From NCBI GenBank assembly GCA_017462015.1, contig JAFTRX010000078.1, positions 106,740-170,739 of the forward strand: DNA of 64,000 bases, read 5' to 3'. The notes beneath the pieces are model-generated. The model saw only the letters and a list, made by a program, of their open reading frames with translations, did not search any database and had not been told where the DNA came from. The DNA comes from Lentisphaeria bacterium (GTDB lineage: Bacteria > Verrucomicrobiota > Lentisphaeria > Victivallales > Victivallaceae). The position numbers and the translations under genes are program-made. This document shows positions 9,265-17,908 of the stretch, one piece after another. How positions within the stretch are numbered: the stretch's first letter is position 1; every line of letters starts with the position of its first letter.

Positions 9265-10316
9265 AAAATATCACCCTTACTGCCGCTCAGATCGCGGAAA
9301 TCACCGGAGGCCGTGTTTGCGGCGATGCCAACCGTACCGTCAGTGGAGTTGCCAGTGTCAAAGAGGCGACTGCTGAGCAGTTGAGCTTTGTCGGCAACAA
9401 GCGTTATGAAGAACTTCTCGGCACTACCAAATCCGGTATCGTGCTGGTTTGTCCGGATCTGGCAAAAACTGAGAATCCGGAACGTACCCTTATCGCCTGT
9501 GACAACGTTGACCTGGCGTTTGCCAAAGTTGTCGCCATGTTCGCTGAGGAAGCTCCGGCGGCAATTCCCGGAGTTCACCCATCTGCTGTAGTCGATCCCA
9601 CGGCGAAGCTCGGCAATAATGTTTCCATCGGTGCCAATGCCGTTATTGAACGTGATGCCGTTATCGGTGACAACACCGTTATTGGTGCCGGAACTTATAT
9701 CGGTCACGAAGTTACCATCGGTGCCAACTGTAATCTTGCGCCCAATGTGACTGTGATGTTCCGCTGCCGTATCGGAAACAAGGTGATCATCCATTCCGGC
9801 GTGGTCATCGGTGCCGACGGATTCGGTTTTATTCCCGGCCCTGCCGGTTTGGTCAAAGTCCCGCAGACCGGTATCGTTCAGATCGATGACGATGTCGAGA
9901 TCGGTGCCAATACCACCATCGACCGTGCCCGTTTCGGCCGTACCTGGATCAAAAGCAATGTCAAGATCGACAATCAGGTGATGGTTGCGCACAACGTTAC
10001 TGTCGGTGAAAGTTCCATTCTGGTTGCTCAGTGCGGTATCGCCGGAAGTGCGGAACTCGGTCGCGGTGTGGTGCTTGCCGCCAAAGCCGGTGTCAACGGT
10101 CACATCACCCTCGGAGATGGTGTGCAGGTCGCCGGAACCAGTTCTGTTTTGCGCAGTATGCCTGCCGGTGCTGTCGGTATCGGTACTCCGGCTGAAACGC
10201 AGCGCGAATTTATGGCGCGTTTGGCGTTGCCGAAGAAGGTGCAGAAACTTGATGCCCGCATCAAGGAGCTCGAAGCGATGATCGCTGAATTGAAAAAAGC
10301 TTCCGAATCCCGGTAA
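9261..10316 (+). CDS. lpxD: UDP-3-O-acylglucosamine N-acyltransferase
   Basis: LpxD transfers the second acyl chain to UDP-3-O-acylglucosamine in lipid A synthesis. The 351-residue protein has the N-terminal uridine-binding domain (about residues 1-100, LSFVGNKRYEELL), then a left-handed beta-helix of hexapeptide repeats (IGANAVIERDAVIGDNTVIG). The catalytic histidine lies in VMVAHNVTVG, and a C-terminal helix follows. Length matches the family (about 340). GGAGG sits just upstream of ATG 9261, which overlaps the ompH stop. Together with lpxB at 41 kb it shows that the organism makes lipid A. Confidence 0.95.
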   Translation: MKNITLTAAQIAEITGGRVCGDANRTVSGVASVKEATAEQLSFVGNKRYEELLGTTKSGIVLVCPDLAKTENPERTLIACDNVDLAFAKVVAMFAEEAPAAIPGVHPSAVVDPTAKLGNNVSIGANAVIERDAVIGDNTVIGAGTYIGHEVTIGANCNLAPNVTVMFRCRIGNKVIIHSGVVIGADGFGFIPGPAGLVKVPQTGIVQIDDDVEIGANTTIDRARFGRTWIKSNVKIDNQVMVAHNVTVGESSILVAQCGIAGSAELGRGVVLAAKAGVNGHITLGDGVQVAGTSSVLRSMPAGAVGIGTPAETQREFMARLALPKKVQKLDARIKELEAMIAELKKASESR

Positions 10317-10341
10317 GTACCGGATTCAAAAGGAGAATAAT

Positions 10342-11598
10342 ATGCGTGCCGTACCGGTGTACCTCTTTGCCGGTACGGTTTTTTTGTCTCTTTTTGTCCC
10401 ATGCACGCATGGGGGAAGCGAGGTGGACGGCTTGGCGCGGCAGGGGGATACCGTTGCACAGTTCACTCTTGGCAATGAATATTTTTTCGGGCGCAACCGT
10501 CAAGCCAATCCGGTTTTGGCAGTTTACTGGTTCCGCAAAGCCGCTGACGGCGGAAACAAGCTGGCGCAATACAATCTCGGCCGTTGTTATGAACGCGGTT
10601 GGGGGTGTACGCGTTCACCTGCGATGGCGATGAAATATTACCGGATGGCGATGGCACAGAAATTGCCGCAGGCGACGTTGCGTTATGCGGAATTGCTCTA
10701 TACCGGAATCAAGGCGGAAAAGAGCGTGTACGGTGAATTTCCGGAAGTCAAGGCGGATAAGGATTCCGCGTTGACCATTATGCGATTGGAGGCGGCGAAG
10801 CTGCCGTATGGCAAATTTGTCCTTGCCAAATATCTTTTTCAAGATGCGCCGAAACATGGCAAAGAGCTGCGTGCCGTGCTGGCGGAATATGTCACCATAC
10901 CGCAGCCGCATCCGGAAGCATTGCTGCTTTACGCATCCTGTTTGCGTACCGGTATCGGCGGGGAGGTGAATACTCCGTTGGGTGTTGCGATGCTGAAACG
11001 CGCCGCCGCCGCCGGAAATATGGAAGCATTGGCACAGTTGGCAGAGGTACTGGATATGGGACTGGGATTGCCGATAGATAAAAAGACGGCGTTGGAATAC
11101 ACCCGGCGTGCCGCTCAAGCCGGTAATCAGCGCGCTCTGGTGAATTTGGGTAATGCGCATCTTGCCGGGATAAATGTGGAATACTCCCCGGCGCTGGCGT
11201 TTGAATATTTTCAACGTGCCGCCGGCAGCGGTTATCCTCCGGCATTGCGTAAAGTCGGAGATTGTTATTTTTACGGTATGGGAACGGAAAAGGATCTGGT
11301 CAAGGCTTTTGACAGTTATCGTGCCGCCGCTGTCGGCGGTGACGACGAAGCGCGTTGTCTGGTCGGAATGTGTTATGCCAACGGTCACGGAATAACGCGC
11401 GATGATGCGGCGGCGTTTTACTGGTTTTCCCGGGCGGCGGAGGGCGGTTCTGTCAAGGGCATGCGCAAGATGGGAATAGCTTTACTGGATGGGCGCGGTG
11501 TCCGTCAGGACAGGGTGCGCGGAATGGAACTTCTCCGGCGTGCCGCCGCCGCCGGCGACGCTGCCGCCCGTCATCTTTTGGAAAACAGCAGAAAGTAG
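10342..11598 (+). CDS. Sel1-like repeat protein, probably exported
   Basis: This 418-residue protein starts with a signal-peptide-like segment (MRAVPVYLFAGTVFLSLFVPCTHG). The rest is built of roughly nine to ten 36-residue Sel1 repeats of the form A-x2-LG-x2-Y-x2-G-x-G-x8-A-x3-Y/F, for example YNLGRCYERGWGCTRSPAMAMKYY and LVGMCYANGHGITRDDAAAFYW. Such alpha-solenoids mediate protein-protein contacts in the envelope. AAAAGGAG precedes the ATG. It heads a run with the metallophosphoesterase and DUF1893 genes, with overlapping or near-touching ends that suggest one transcript. The partner is unknown. Confidence 0.85.
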   Translation: MRAVPVYLFAGTVFLSLFVPCTHGGSEVDGLARQGDTVAQFTLGNEYFFGRNRQANPVLAVYWFRKAADGGNKLAQYNLGRCYERGWGCTRSPAMAMKYYRMAMAQKLPQATLRYAELLYTGIKAEKSVYGEFPEVKADKDSALTIMRLEAAKLPYGKFVLAKYLFQDAPKHGKELRAVLAEYVTIPQPHPEALLLYASCLRTGIGGEVNTPLGVAMLKRAAAAGNMEALAQLAEVLDMGLGLPIDKKTALEYTRRAAQAGNQRALVNLGNAHLAGINVEYSPALAFEYFQRAAGSGYPPALRKVGDCYFYGMGTEKDLVKAFDSYRAAAVGGDDEARCLVGMCYANGHGITRDDAAAFYWFSRAAEGGSVKGMRKMGIALLDGRGVRQDRVRGMELLRRAAAAGDAAARHLLENSRK

Positions 11599-11609
11599 TG
11601 GAGATGAGT

Positions 11610-12749
11610 ATGATAGCGTTATTTGCATTTTTGTCTGCCGCGTTTGTCATCTGGCGGGCAGTGTTGACGATCCCGGGGAAGCGTCCGGTGTTGAAGTCTC
11701 TTTTGGCGGTGTGTGTTGTGCTTGCCGCGTTCAAGTTTCAGATTTTGCACTTTTTTGGCGGTGCGATGTATTTTGCGCCGGAACTGCCGCGCAGTGTGCT
11801 GTTGGTTGGGGCGTTTATCTATGCGGTGCATTTTATATTCTTTTTTCTGCTGTTGGTATCGGAGTGCTGCCGCCTGCTCCTTCGCAGTGCGGCGCAGATA
11901 TTGAAGAGAAAAGTTCCGGAAACACTGCATCGCGGGGCAAAATGGATAAATCTGATACTGATTGTTGCCGCTGTGGTGTTGTCCGGTGTGGGCATGGGGT
12001 ACGGTACGGCATTTCCGGAAGTGAAAGAGGTGACGTTTGAAATTCCGGGATTGCCGCGGCGCGCTGATGATTTGAAAATCGTGTGGCTGACCGATCTTCA
12101 TGTGGATTCGATGAGCGATCCGGAACGGATCGAATTTCTGGTCGCTAAAGTCAATGCACTGGAACCGGATCTTGTTCTGCTGGGCGGTGATTATGTCGAT
12201 GGCCGAGTTGCCGCATTGGGAAAGAAGCTGCTTCCGCTTGCCAAACTCAAATCCCGCCTCGGGGTCTACGGCGTTCCGGGAAATCATGAATATTACTCCG
12301 GATATCAGGAGTGGATGAGTTTCCTGGAAGAGCAATGTAAAGTGAAAATGCTGGTCAACGCATCTTGTTCTCCCGGTGCCGGAATCACTCTGGTGGGAAT
12401 CGGTGACAGCGCCGGAAAACGCAAAAATGCGCCGGAAGCGAATTTCCGGCAGGCGTTTAAAGATGTCAGCGTTGATGATGCAGTGATACTGCTGGCGCAT
12501 CGCCCGGATATTGTTCATATCAGCTCAAAAATGGAGGTGATGCTCCAATTGTCCGGCCATACGCATGGCGGTATGATATTGGGATTTGACCGGATCGTCC
12601 GCAAAGTGAACGGCGGTTTCGTTTCCGGTAAATATATTGTCGGCAATACCCGGCTTTACGTTTCCAACGGAACCGGGATATGGAGCGGATTTCCCATCCG
12701 GATTGGCCGCAATGCGGAAATAACTTTGATAAAACTTGAAAGAGATTGA
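11610..12749 (+). CDS. Membrane-anchored metallophosphoesterase (YkuE/YaeI-like)
   Basis: About 379 residues. Several N-terminal hydrophobic segments (residues about 1-130) precede a calcineurin-like domain with the metal-binding blocks WLTDLHVD, LLGGDYVDG, GVPGNHEYY, LLAHRPD and LSGHTHGG. Related enzymes hydrolyse UDP-2,3-diacylglucosamine or phospholipid headgroups at the membrane (family knowledge, not proven here). ATG 11610 is preferred because GGAG at 11600-11603 lies 6 nt upstream; GTG 11598 and ATG 11604 are in-frame alternatives. It follows the Sel1 gene directly and overlaps the upstream region of the DUF1893 gene. Confidence 0.88.
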   Translation: MIALFAFLSAAFVIWRAVLTIPGKRPVLKSLLAVCVVLAAFKFQILHFFGGAMYFAPELPRSVLLVGAFIYAVHFIFFFLLLVSECCRLLLRSAAQILKRKVPETLHRGAKWINLILIVAAVVLSGVGMGYGTAFPEVKEVTFEIPGLPRRADDLKIVWLTDLHVDSMSDPERIEFLVAKVNALEPDLVLLGGDYVDGRVAALGKKLLPLAKLKSRLGVYGVPGNHEYYSGYQEWMSFLEEQCKVKMLVNASCSPGAGITLVGIGDSAGKRKNAPEANFRQAFKDVSVDDAVILLAHRPDIVHISSKMEVMLQLSGHTHGGMILGFDRIVRKVNGGFVSGKYIVGNTRLYVSNGTGIWSGFPIRIGRNAEITLIKLERD

Positions 12750-12757
12750 GGTGTAGT

Positions 12758-13303
12758 ATGTTGCGTTTTGTTTTGGTGATGTGTGCCGTGGTCATTGGCG
12801 TTGGTGTGTTGACCGGATGTTTTTGCTGTAAATATGGCAGCTGCCCAGCGGCAAAGGCTGCAGAACGCCACGCCGTTCAGGATGCACGGCAGAAAATACT
12901 TGACTGCAAAGCCGGATGTGTCATTATCAAGTACGGTGAAATCGTTCACGACGAAAACGGCAGGGGCATTGCTCCCATCCTTGACATATACCGTCAGCAC
13001 CCGGACAAGATGAAAGGTGCGTTTCTGGTGGATAAAGTCATCGGCAAAGCCGCTGCAATGGTCGCCATCTGCGGCAAGGTCAAAGCCGTCCATGCGGAAC
13101 TTATCTGCGACAGTGCGGTGGAGATCCTCTCCCGTCACGGAATTGCTGTTACTTACACTAAGCGTGTAAAGGATATCCTCAACCGCCGCCGCGACGATCT
13201 TTGTCCGATGGAAAAGACGGTTTTGAATATTTCCGACCCCGCTGCCGGTGTCAAGGCTCTGGAAGCCGCCGTCGCGAAGATGAAGGCGGTGGGGCGGCGG
13301 TGA
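12758..13303 (+). CDS. DUF1893 domain protein with lipoprotein-type signal
   Basis: 181 residues. The N-terminus MLRFVLVMCAVVIGVGVLTGC looks like a lipoprotein signal ending in the lipobox LTGC, followed by a Cys-rich linker (FCCKYGSC). Residues about 45-170 (CVIIKYGEIVHDENGRGIAPIL ... VDKVIGKAAAMVAICGKVKAVHAELICDSAVEIL) match DUF1893, whose Thermotoga structure (TM1506) has a deaminase-like fold of unknown activity. GAGGTG lies before ATG 12758. Export of this domain is unusual; the Cys run could instead be a cytoplasmic metal site. It ends the Sel1-phosphoesterase operon and is followed by a terminator. Confidence 0.78.
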   Translation: MLRFVLVMCAVVIGVGVLTGCFCCKYGSCPAAKAAERHAVQDARQKILDCKAGCVIIKYGEIVHDENGRGIAPILDIYRQHPDKMKGAFLVDKVIGKAAAMVAICGKVKAVHAELICDSAVEILSRHGIAVTYTKRVKDILNRRRDDLCPMEKTVLNISDPAAGVKALEAAVAKMKAVGRR

Positions 13304-13327
13304 TCTCGCTTGCTCCCGCGAGATTTT
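13303..13327 (+). terminator. Intrinsic terminator after the DUF1893 gene
   Basis: The stem ATCTCGC (13303-13309) pairs with GCGAGAT (13318-13324) around an 8-nt loop and is followed by TTTT. It begins at the last base of the stop codon. Confidence 0.6.
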
Positions 13328-13605
13328 CCATTATCTTCCGTTCAAAACTACTGCTCCAAGTGGAGCTGTGCAGTGCGCCAGCCTTACCATAAGCCGCGCA
13401 AGCGGTGCCCATTACCGCTACTTTGGTCGCCGTCAGGCGACACACACACACCAGCCCAACCCATAGGCGGTAATATCGCACAGCCGGGCGGGTTTTGCAA
13501 GCGAGAAGCGAGGGGAGTGGACTTGCGTCCTCGACCCGAGCGGCGAGCGCAGCAAGGCGCGCTCCGGCAAAGCGAGATTATCGCTCCCCCCTCATCCCGC
13601 CGTTG
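13328..13605. other. Gene-free interval with a fragment of the dispersed repeat family
   Basis: No supportable gene is seen. Bases 13511-13543 (GGAGTGGACTTGCGTCCTCG core) match the 'GTGGACT..CGTCCTC' module of the repeats at 40.85 and 59.79 kb. The remainder is GC-rich with short palindromes such as GTCGCCGTCAGGCGAC. Confidence 0.5.
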
Positions 13606-14055
13606 TCAGACGTGGTGGTAACTGCCGCCATTGAGCAAATTTAATGCGCGGTAGAGCTGCTCGCAGAGCAGAAAGCGCGCCATTTCATGAGTGAAAGTCA
13701 GTTTTGATAAAGACCAGAGGTGATGGGCGCGCTGTTTGACTTCCGGCTCCAGTCCGAATGGACCGCCGATAACAAAGACGGCACGGCAATCGAGCTGTTC
13801 AAGTTGATGGGCAAAACCGGCGGTAGTCCACTCTTTGCCCTCTTCGGAAAGGACAAAAATGGCAGAGTTGCGCTCTTTATCCAGCTCGCGGCAGATCGCC
13901 GCCCCCTCTTTGGCGACGTCGCTGTCGGAGAGTATGACGATTTCACACTTGCCGTAACGGTTGAGCCGGGAGAGAAAATCATCGGTCAGATGGGTGAGAT
14001 TTTTCTCTTTCATCTTGCCGACGGCGATGATTTTTATGAAACGTTCGCACTGCAT
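13606..14055 (-). CDS. rlmH: 23S rRNA pseudouridine-1915 N3-methyltransferase RlmH
   Basis: About 149 residues; E. coli RlmH has 155. It shows the SPOUT fold markers IKIIAVGKMKEKNL at the N-terminus, the SAM-binding knot FVIGGPFGLEP near residue 105, and the end LCEQLYRALNLLNGGSYHH typical of the family. It methylates pseudouridine 1915 in helix 69 of 23S rRNA in assembled 70S ribosomes. ATG 14055 lies 4 nt beyond the stop of the upstream GT2 gene; an in-frame GTG at 14079 would overlap that gene. No clear Shine-Dalgarno decides between them. It is cotranscribed with the GT2 gene. Confidence 0.92.
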   Translation of the reverse strand: MQCERFIKIIAVGKMKEKNLTHLTDDFLSRLNRYGKCEIVILSDSDVAKEGAAICRELDKERNSAIFVLSEEGKEWTTAGFAHQLEQLDCRAVFVIGGPFGLEPEVKQRAHHLWSLSKLTFTHEMARFLLCEQLYRALNLLNGGSYHHV

Positions 14056-14059
14056 GGGA

Positions 14060-15454
14060 TCAGGAGTTGCCGCTGACACTGCGGACTTTTACTTCCGCAT
14101 CTTCTTTTTTGCTGTTTCTGGTCATCCATTGGGGATTGTTCATGGTGATCCAGGAGTAAATGCAAATCCAGGAGAGTGCAAACAAACTGATAAAAGCGCA
14201 GATAAAAGCCCACGCCGCTTTCAACGGGGACTCCCGGTGGGCGTAGAGTACCGCCGGGATCGCCGCCCAGAGCCAGGTGGCAAAGAGAATGTAGCTGAAC
14301 AACAGCGGCAAATTGCTGATATTTGCCGCAATCGCGTAGATGAAAAGAGGCAGAGAGATCATCGGCATTATCAGGCCGAGGAGCTGACACACCAGATTTA
14401 TCTTCAACGCAAGCAGGCGCAAGTCCCCGAAATGGAACTTTTTGTAAAAGTGGCGGATCATGAGCAAACCTTCGCGGACATCGCCCCGGGTCCAGCGGAT
14501 CAATGTGCGGCAAAGCTGTGGATAATCGACCGGAACGACCGTGTCTACTTCTGCGGTGTTCTGCAGAACGACATGATAATCGTTGCGCAACAGGATGCTG
14601 GTGAGGGCGCGGTCTTCGCCGATGGTGGAGGGCTTGCCGAGGAAAGTCTGGTGAAGCCAGGAATCCAGATGCGGCAGCAGCGCGGCTTTGCGGTAGGCGC
14701 TTATCGCTCCGGGGGAACAGAGAACTGCTCCGATGGCGCTTTGAGCACTGCGGATGAAGTCGCAGGAAAAGACAAAGCAGACATCCAATATGCGCGGAAT
14801 GATGCCGTCATCAATGTTTTTGACCCGCACCACACCGGCGGCTCCGCCGATTTTGGGGTTTTCAAAGGGCTGCACCAGATTGCGCAAGGTATCCGGTTTT
14901 ACGGTGGAATCGCTGTCAATAGTGACCACGATCTCATGCTTTGCCTGATTGAAGCCAAGGTGGAGGGCGTGTTTTTTGCCCTGATTTTTTTCAAGATTGA
15001 CCGCAGTTATCCTGCCGGGATGCTCACAGGAGACCAGGGTTATCCAGTTCCATGTATCGTCGATGGAACCGTCATTGACAGCGATGATTTCAAGTTTTTC
15101 TGCCGGATAGTCGCTTTTCAGCAAGGTTCGGAGAGTTTCCGCCACGACAGAGCCTTCGTTGTACGCCGGAACGATTACCGTACATCCGGGGAGAGTGCTG
15201 TCATCGGTCATTTCTTTGCGGACCGGCCGGTAAAAACAGACCAGTGCTGCTTGAAAAAGCAAATAAAAAACGGGGACCGCGCCGGTTATCAATCCGACCA
15301 TCAGCAGTATGTATTCCGCATCGTTTTCACCGGGAACAAGGGAACTCTTCCGGGTGATTATTCCGGAAAACACACCCCAGCACAGGCTGATAAAAACAGC
15401 CGCCAGTGCAGTGATCTCCAGTATCCAGTATTTTCTTTTTTTATCGACGCGCAC
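14060..15454 (-). CDS. Processive family 2 glycosyltransferase (PgaC/NodC/HasA-like)
   Basis: 464 residues. Two N-terminal membrane segments (about 12-35 and 46-70) precede a GT-A domain (CTVIVPAYNEGSVV, VNDGS, DSDSTV, IGEDRALTS and LIRWTRGD, the last corresponding to QxxRW), followed by three or four C-terminal membrane helices. This layout is that of poly-N-acetylglucosamine, chitin-oligosaccharide and hyaluronan synthases, which polymerise and extrude a beta-linked polysaccharide. GTG 15454 is chosen with GGAG 12-15 nt upstream. It is transcribed leftward from the promoter at 15517-15545 together with rlmH. The polymer cannot be deduced. Confidence 0.87.
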   Translation of the reverse strand: MRVDKKRKYWILEITALAAVFISLCWGVFSGIITRKSSLVPGENDAEYILLMVGLITGAVPVFYLLFQAALVCFYRPVRKEMTDDSTLPGCTVIVPAYNEGSVVAETLRTLLKSDYPAEKLEIIAVNDGSIDDTWNWITLVSCEHPGRITAVNLEKNQGKKHALHLGFNQAKHEIVVTIDSDSTVKPDTLRNLVQPFENPKIGGAAGVVRVKNIDDGIIPRILDVCFVFSCDFIRSAQSAIGAVLCSPGAISAYRKAALLPHLDSWLHQTFLGKPSTIGEDRALTSILLRNDYHVVLQNTAEVDTVVPVDYPQLCRTLIRWTRGDVREGLLMIRHFYKKFHFGDLRLLALKINLVCQLLGLIMPMISLPLFIYAIAANISNLPLLFSYILFATWLWAAIPAVLYAHRESPLKAAWAFICAFISLFALSWICIYSWITMNNPQWMTRNSKKEDAEVKVRSVSGNS

Positions 15455-15516
15455 AATAAAAATCTCCGAATCAAGTTTCAGGGTGCAAAATTTTCAAGCC
15501 CCATCTGTATTTATAT

Positions 15517-15545
15517 AATATAGCACATTTTGAGGTGTTTTTCAA
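15517..15545 (-). promoter_or_regulatory. Promoter of the GT2-rlmH operon
   Basis: On the minus strand TTGAAA (15540-15545), 17 bp, then TATATT (15517-15522) in the context TGTGCTATATTATAT. Confidence 0.75.
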
Positions 15546-15641
15546 GACCGGAGGAGACTTAACGCTGTGGATATGTTGCGTTTGCGCTGTTGTCAGCACG
15601 CGATTTTAGGTGCGAACTGCAGATTTTTTTGGTGAAAAAAT

Positions 15642-15965
15642 CACAGCTGTCCCATGAAAAAACAGACTGCGGCGGCGCCTCGCGGGCAATCTTGCGGGCA
15701 AATCGGCGGATTCAGCTTCGGTCGATAACAGTAGTTAACTCCCTCTGCTTCACCTTGATTTACCCGCAACCTTGCCGCACGATGCATCCGCCGACCGCGA
15801 CAGACCATTTTGAACGCATCTCCACTGGTGACACGGTGCAAGGCACACGCGTGTTTTGCTTTTCGCAAAACAAAATCTTACAAAATCACTTTTTCAAAAA
15901 TCGGAGCATCCAAGCTGAAAAATCTGACAAAATCAACGAATTTTCAATTTTATGGGACAGTTGTG
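15642..15965 (-). mobile_element. MITE-like element copy 1 (324 bp)
   Basis: Terminal inverted repeats are CACAGCTGTCCCATGAAA at the left and the complement of CACAACTGTCCCATAAAA at the right (15948-15965). The flanks TGAAAAAAT (15633-15641) and TTAAAAAAT (15966-15974) form a 9-bp target duplication with one mismatch. The interior carries the family modules in minus orientation: GCGGCGCCTCGCGGGCAAT, TTGATTTACCCGCAACCTTG and GTTTTGCTTTTCGCAAAAC. No transposase is encoded. The right end is 32 bp from the -35 of the tRNA-Gly promoter. Confidence 0.8.
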
Positions 15966-15997
15966 TTAAAAAATGAAAAAATTTTCAAAAAAACGGT

Positions 15998-16025
15998 TTG
16001 ACAAATTCAAAAAATGAGCTATATT
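15998..16025 (+). promoter_or_regulatory. tRNA-Gly promoter
   Basis: TTGACA (15998-16003), 16 bp, then TATATT (16020-16025) within GAGCTATATTATGAG. Predicted transcription start is about 10 nt before the tRNA. Confidence 0.8.
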
Positions 16026-16041
16026 ATGAGTACAACAACGA

Positions 16042-16117
16042 GCGAGTGTAACTCAGCTGGTAGAGTATCACGTTGCCAACGTGACTGTCGCCGGTTCGAA
16101 TCCGGTCACTCGCTCCA
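16042..16117 (+). tRNA. tRNA-Gly (anticodon GCC)
   Basis: A 76-nt cloverleaf. The acceptor GCGAGTG (16042-16048) pairs with CACTCGC (16107-16113). The D-stem is ACTC/GAGT, the anticodon stem TCACG/CGTGA with loop TTGCCAA, and the T-arm GCCGG-TTCGAAT-CCGGT. The discriminator is T, as expected for tRNA-Gly, and CCA (16115-16117) is encoded. GCC reads GGC and GGT codons. Confidence 0.95.
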
Positions 16118-16133
16118 ATTTTTTTGTCTTTTT

Positions 16134-16157
16134 TCCGGGTCTCCGGATTTTTTTTTG
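16134..16157 (+). terminator. Short intrinsic terminator after tRNA-Gly
   Basis: The 5-bp stem TCCGG-GTCT-CCGGA is followed by a run of nine or more T. The stem is short but the T-tract is strong. Confidence 0.55.
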
Positions 16158-16158
16158 T

Positions 16159-16187
16159 TTGAATTCCCCCGGTTGCCATGCTATATT
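16159..16187 (+). promoter_or_regulatory. Promoter of the sialidase-like gene
   Basis: TTGAAT (16159-16164), 17 bp, then TATATT (16182-16187) in the context CATGCTATATTGTGG. Confidence 0.7.
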
Positions 16188-16221
16188 GTGGTGTGTTTTA
16201 AATATGGGAAGGATTACATTT

Positions 16222-17241
16222 ATGTACGAGCAATATGTTTCTCCCGGGATGAAGATGGTTCAGGGCTTTCCCGGATATAATTCATGGTCGATGATCGAAG
16301 CTGTCGGAACCCGGTTGATTTGTGCGTACAGCCGCGGAGCGGGACACTCCATAGACGAGGCGTGCCGCGCCGTGTATGCCCGCGTTTCCGATGACAATGG
16401 TGAGACGTGGCAGGAAGAGGTATTGGTGTTGAACAACGCCGACCACGGTGATGTCGCCAGCGGTTCCGGAGTTGATTCCTCTGGCGCGATGCTTCTGTGG
16501 ACGCGGAGCTGCCGCAGTGGGATTTTTCCGTTTGAAGGTCACTTTTCTCTGTTCCGGACGGTCGACGGGAAGAAATTTGAATTGCTCTCGATTCCGGAAC
16601 TTGCAGTACAGCCGATGCAGATAACCGGAATATTTTCTGTCCCCGGTGTCGGGCTGATGTCTCTGTGGTTTGCCGGAAATTACCGCGGCGGTGATGCGAA
16701 TTCATGGGGAACTCTGACCAGTTCCGATGACGGCAGAAGCTGGGTTCAGCACGTTGTCGGAGATCATCTTCCCAAGAGCCAGTGGCCGACGGAACCTTCA
16801 GCGGTTTATCTCGGTGACGGAAAAATACTGGCGATCGCCCGGAGAGAAAAGAGTCCGGATTCCAATGAGCTTCCGGTTCAGTTTCAGTTGGAATCGCAAG
16901 ATTACGGCAAAAGCTGGAGCGTGGCGCTGACTGAAATCAGTGATATCCGGGAATCGACCCCGGCATTGATCTTTGATCCGGAGACGGGAATAGTTTCCAA
17001 TTATTATTATCAGCGGATAGCGGGAACGCTCAAACGGCGCACCGCGCAGGCTTTTGATGTGTTCGGCAATCCGGCGGCGTGGTCGGCACCGGAAGTTATC
17101 ACCCGCGCAAGTCAGGATGATCATCATGCCGGAAATGTCAATGCCGCAGTTATGGGCAACACCCATTATCTGACCATCTATACCGGAAATGAAACTGATA
17201 CTGCGGTCGTGGTTTGTCCTGTTGCCGCTCCGGGAAAGTAA
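16222..17241 (+). CDS. Sialidase-superfamily (BNR/Asp-box) protein
   Basis: About 339 residues predicted to form a six-bladed beta-propeller. Three Asp-box repeats are clear: SDDNGETWQEE (about residue 58), SSDDGRSWVQ (about 175) and SQDYGKSWSV (about 230). No signal peptide is seen and the usual arginine triad cannot be confirmed, so an exo-sialidase activity is only one possibility; cytoplasmic homologues act on other glycans. ATG 16222 is chosen because GGAAGGA (16207-16213) sits 8 nt upstream and the promoter at 16159-16187 excludes the longer open frame. It is convergent with the TRIC channel gene, the stops abutting. Confidence 0.8.
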   Translation: MYEQYVSPGMKMVQGFPGYNSWSMIEAVGTRLICAYSRGAGHSIDEACRAVYARVSDDNGETWQEEVLVLNNADHGDVASGSGVDSSGAMLLWTRSCRSGIFPFEGHFSLFRTVDGKKFELLSIPELAVQPMQITGIFSVPGVGLMSLWFAGNYRGGDANSWGTLTSSDDGRSWVQHVVGDHLPKSQWPTEPSAVYLGDGKILAIARREKSPDSNELPVQFQLESQDYGKSWSVALTEISDIRESTPALIFDPETGIVSNYYYQRIAGTLKRRTAQAFDVFGNPAAWSAPEVITRASQDDHHAGNVNAAVMGNTHYLTIYTGNETDTAVVVCPVAAPGK

Positions 17242-17880
17242 TCAGCGGCGGCGCTTACGGTAGCTGACCAGGCGTCCTGCCGCCGGAAGCTGGATATTAT
17301 AATGTATCGCCAACAGCCGGATGGCGCAGACCAGAGTTGCAATCACTGCAAAATTGATTGCAAAGGGAAACTTTAACGGCAGCATCAAACAGTAAACACC
17401 TCCGCCGATAAGGGAAGCTGTGGCGTAAAAATCGCTCTTCAATACGACTGGGATTTTTCCGGTGAGCAAATCGCGGATGATACCGCCGCCGATGGCGGTA
17501 AAGACTCCGCACAGGATGATTCCGGTAAAGCCCAGCCCTTGAGTGAAACCTTTTTCCGCGCCGAGTGCGGTGAATACGCCAAGTCCGATCGCATCACAGA
17601 TTTTGATGATATTGCGTTTTTTGATCCAGAAGCGGGCTGTTGCGTAAGAGAGCAGTCCGACTGCAATGCATATAATGATGTAGTGCTGATTGGAGAGCGC
17701 GGCTACCGGAGTACAGCCGATGATGCAGTCCCGCACCATGCCTCCGCCCACGCCGACACAGCAGGCAAGTGCCGTTACGCCGAAAACATCCAGATGATGC
17801 CGGATGCCCTGGACGGCACCGGTTACGGCAAAGACGGCAGTTCCGAACAGGTCAAGAAGTAAGATGATCCAAGTTTCCAT
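17242..17880 (-). CDS. TRIC-type cation channel family protein (UPF0126)
   Basis: 212 residues with about seven transmembrane helices in two repeats. Each repeat carries the family motif GGGxxRD: VGGGMVRDCIIG (about residue 45) and IGGGIIRDLLTG (about residue 130). Prokaryotic TRIC proteins form trimeric K+/cation channels in the inner membrane. Length matches the family (about 205). Its own promoter is not obvious because a repeat element lies directly upstream. Neighbouring genes give no functional hint. Confidence 0.87.
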   Translation of the reverse strand: METWIILLLDLFGTAVFAVTGAVQGIRHHLDVFGVTALACCVGVGGGMVRDCIIGCTPVAALSNQHYIIICIAVGLLSYATARFWIKKRNIIKICDAIGLGVFTALGAEKGFTQGLGFTGIILCGVFTAIGGGIIRDLLTGKIPVVLKSDFYATASLIGGGVYCLMLPLKFPFAINFAVIATLVCAIRLLAIHYNIQLPAAGRLVSYRKRRR

Positions 17881-17908
17881 AGTGTTATATTGTCAGTCTT
17901 GAACAACC

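Noticed and set aside
15590-15976. Possible small proteins encoded in the dispersed repeats (recurring LIYPQPC and ARRIAHARFAFRKTK peptides)
   Set aside because: The peptides recur only because the DNA repeat recurs. Frames are broken differently in each copy, lack ribosome-binding sites and run through the inverted termini.
16081-16221. Upstream start for the sialidase-like gene overlapping the tRNA
   Set aside because: The longer frame begins inside the tRNA-Gly gene and precedes a good promoter and ribosome-binding site used by ATG 16222.
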